Part shown: one piece after another, positions 5,865-6,290 of the stretch | Position numbering within the stretch: position 1 is the stretch's first letter | How the letters are laid out: every line of letters begins with the position of its first letter | NCBI GenBank assembly: GCA_019090225.1 | Contig: JAHRWI010000316.1 | Location: 1-6,290 of the forward strand | Direction of reading: 5' to 3' | Length of the DNA: 6,290 bases | From: Porticoccaceae bacterium | GTDB taxonomy: Bacteria; Pseudomonadota; Gammaproteobacteria; Pseudomonadales; Porticoccaceae | Notes under the pieces: generated by a model | What the model was told of the DNA's origin: nothing | Seen by the model: only the letters and a program-made list of their open reading frames with translations | The model's database searches: none | Position numbers and translations under genes: made by a program

Positions 5865-6290
5865 ATGATGAATACTAAAACAGCCTCAAGTACTAATTCC
5901 CTAAGTATCAGCTCCCTAAATATCAGCACCGTATTGGTCGCCAACCGTGGCGAGATCGCGGTGCGCGTTATCCGCACCTGCCAAAAGATGGGTATTCGAG
6001 CCATCGGGGTTTATTCCGAAGCCGACCGCTATACGCCCCACGTCGCACTAGCCGACGAGGCAGTATTAATTGGCCCGGCCGAAAGTGCGCAGTCCTATCT
6101 GAATGCCGAGGCGATTATTGCCGCAGCCCAACGCACCGGGGCCGATGCTATTCATCCCGGCTACGGCTTTTTATCCGAGAGCGAAGTCTTGATCGCCAAC
6201 CGAGGCGAGATCGCGGTGCGCGTTATCCGCAGCTGCCAAAAGATGGGCATTCGAGCCATCGGGGTTTATTCCGAAGCGGATCGCCATGCG
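5865..6290 (+). CDS. Biotin carboxylase (alpha) subunit of acyl-CoA carboxylase, N-terminal part with an internal duplication; cut by window edge
   Basis: An open frame of 142 codons continues past the right edge. It starts 9 bases after the beta subunit stop, so the two subunits are co-transcribed. Complete family members carboxylate a biotin carried on their own C-terminal domain, using ATP and bicarbonate. Residues 1-22 are an unusual Ser/Asn-rich extension (SSTNSLSISSLNIS) before the core; most relatives begin 2-5 residues before the core. The pre-ATP-grasp fold starts at VLVANRGEIAVRVIRTC (23-39). It continues through GVYSEADR (48-55), LADEAVLIGPAESAQSYLNA (62-81) and GADAIHPGYGFLSES (92-106), all family landmarks. 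After residue 107 the expected continuation (AEFA..., then the ATP-grasp domain) is missing. Instead VLIANRGEIAVRVIRSC (108-124) restarts the fold and runs to ADRHA at the edge. The family call is firm, but whether this product is functional, fused or an assembly artefact is open. Confidence 0.8.
   Translation, partial: MMNTKTASSTNSLSISSLNISTVLVANRGEIAVRVIRTCQKMGIRAIGVYSEADRYTPHVALADEAVLIGPAESAQSYLNAEAIIAAAQRTGADAIHPGYGFLSESEVLIANRGEIAVRVIRSCQKMGIRAIGVYSEADRHA
5898..5927 (+). repeat. 15-bp tandem repeat, two units, in the 5' end of the biotin carboxylase gene
   Basis: TCCCTAAGTATCAGC (5898-5912) is followed at once by TCCCTAAATATCAGC (5913-5927), with 14 of 15 bases identical. It encodes SLSIS-SLNIS in the non-conserved N-terminal extension. 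The unit is a multiple of three, so gain or loss of copies keeps the frame. It looks like slippage or a small duplication. Confidence 0.8.
5931..6035 (+). repeat. Biotin carboxylase segment duplication, copy 1
   Basis: Encodes residues 23-57 (VLVANRGEIAV to ADRYT). It aligns without gaps to 6186-6290 with 96 of 105 bases identical. The nine differences include five silent codon changes and give four amino-acid changes: Val/Ile, Thr/Ser, Tyr/His and Thr/Ala. It is followed by the normal continuation of the domain (PHVALADEAV). Confidence 0.9.
6186..6290 (+). repeat. Biotin carboxylase segment duplication, copy 2 (continues past the edge)
   Basis: A second copy, 255 bp (85 codons) downstream of copy 1 and in the same frame, encodes VLIANRGEIAV to ADRHA (residues 108-142). 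Its differences keep to family-typical residues (VLIANRG, ADRHA), and most are silent. It therefore looks like sequence from a functional biotin carboxylase rather than decaying DNA. The copy begins right at the conserved core, with no similarity to copy 1 upstream beyond chance. Its right end is not visible. Confidence 0.9.

Noticed and set aside
4316..5868. Other-frame open frames over the carboxyltransferase gene
   Set aside because: They are shadows of the 533-residue carboxyltransferase frame, which carries all the conserved motifs.
5723..6004. 93-residue minus-strand open frame over the beta-alpha junction
   Set aside because: It is antisense to two conserved coding regions, and its repetitive part only mirrors the 15-bp tandem repeat.

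Overview
The window reads as chromosomal DNA of a Gram-negative bacterium, most likely a marine-type gammaproteobacterium. This rests on an MSHA-type secretin lipoprotein with a TPR/membrane partner and on an acyl-CoA carboxylase locus of the leucine/isoprenoid-catabolism type. The lineage is inferred from gene content only. No RNA genes, CRISPR array, phage genes or intact insertion sequence were seen.

Left part (1-2790, minus strand): a two-gene pilus/secretion operon. The secretin gene (1114-2790, mshL-like) is transcribed leftward. Six bases after it comes a GTG-started gene for a single-pass membrane protein whose C-terminal TPR region runs off the left edge (1107 to 1). The two products would form part of an envelope-spanning type IV pilus (MSHA-like) machine: the outer-membrane channel plus an inner-membrane protein reaching into the periplasm. 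An intergenic stretch (2791-3141) precedes the secretin gene. It has no convincing gene but carries a perfect 16-bp palindrome.

Middle and right (3142-6290): a divergent acyl-CoA metabolism locus. A crotonase-fold enoyl-CoA hydratase/isomerase (3142-3981) points left. The carboxyltransferase (beta) subunit of a biotin-dependent acyl-CoA carboxylase (4254-5855) and, 9 bases later, the biotin carboxylase (alpha) subunit (from 5865) point right. The 272-bp divergent spacer has a perfect 8+8-bp inverted repeat lying over a candidate -35 box for the crotonase gene, which suggests a shared operator. Beta plus alpha would make a carboxylase of the methylcrotonyl-/geranyl-CoA type, and the crotonase could act on the product or a neighbouring intermediate. 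The exact substrate is not fixed by the sequence.

The most unusual observation is at the right end. The biotin carboxylase reading frame starts normally, runs about 85 codons past the conserved VLVANRGEIAV motif to GYGFLSES, and then jumps in frame back to a second, diverged copy of the same N-terminal segment (105 bp, 96/105 identical, offset 255 bp). This is either a real in-frame partial duplication or fusion of two biotin carboxylase genes, or a chimeric join near a contig end. A 15-bp tandem repeat also lies in the unusual 5' extension of the same gene.
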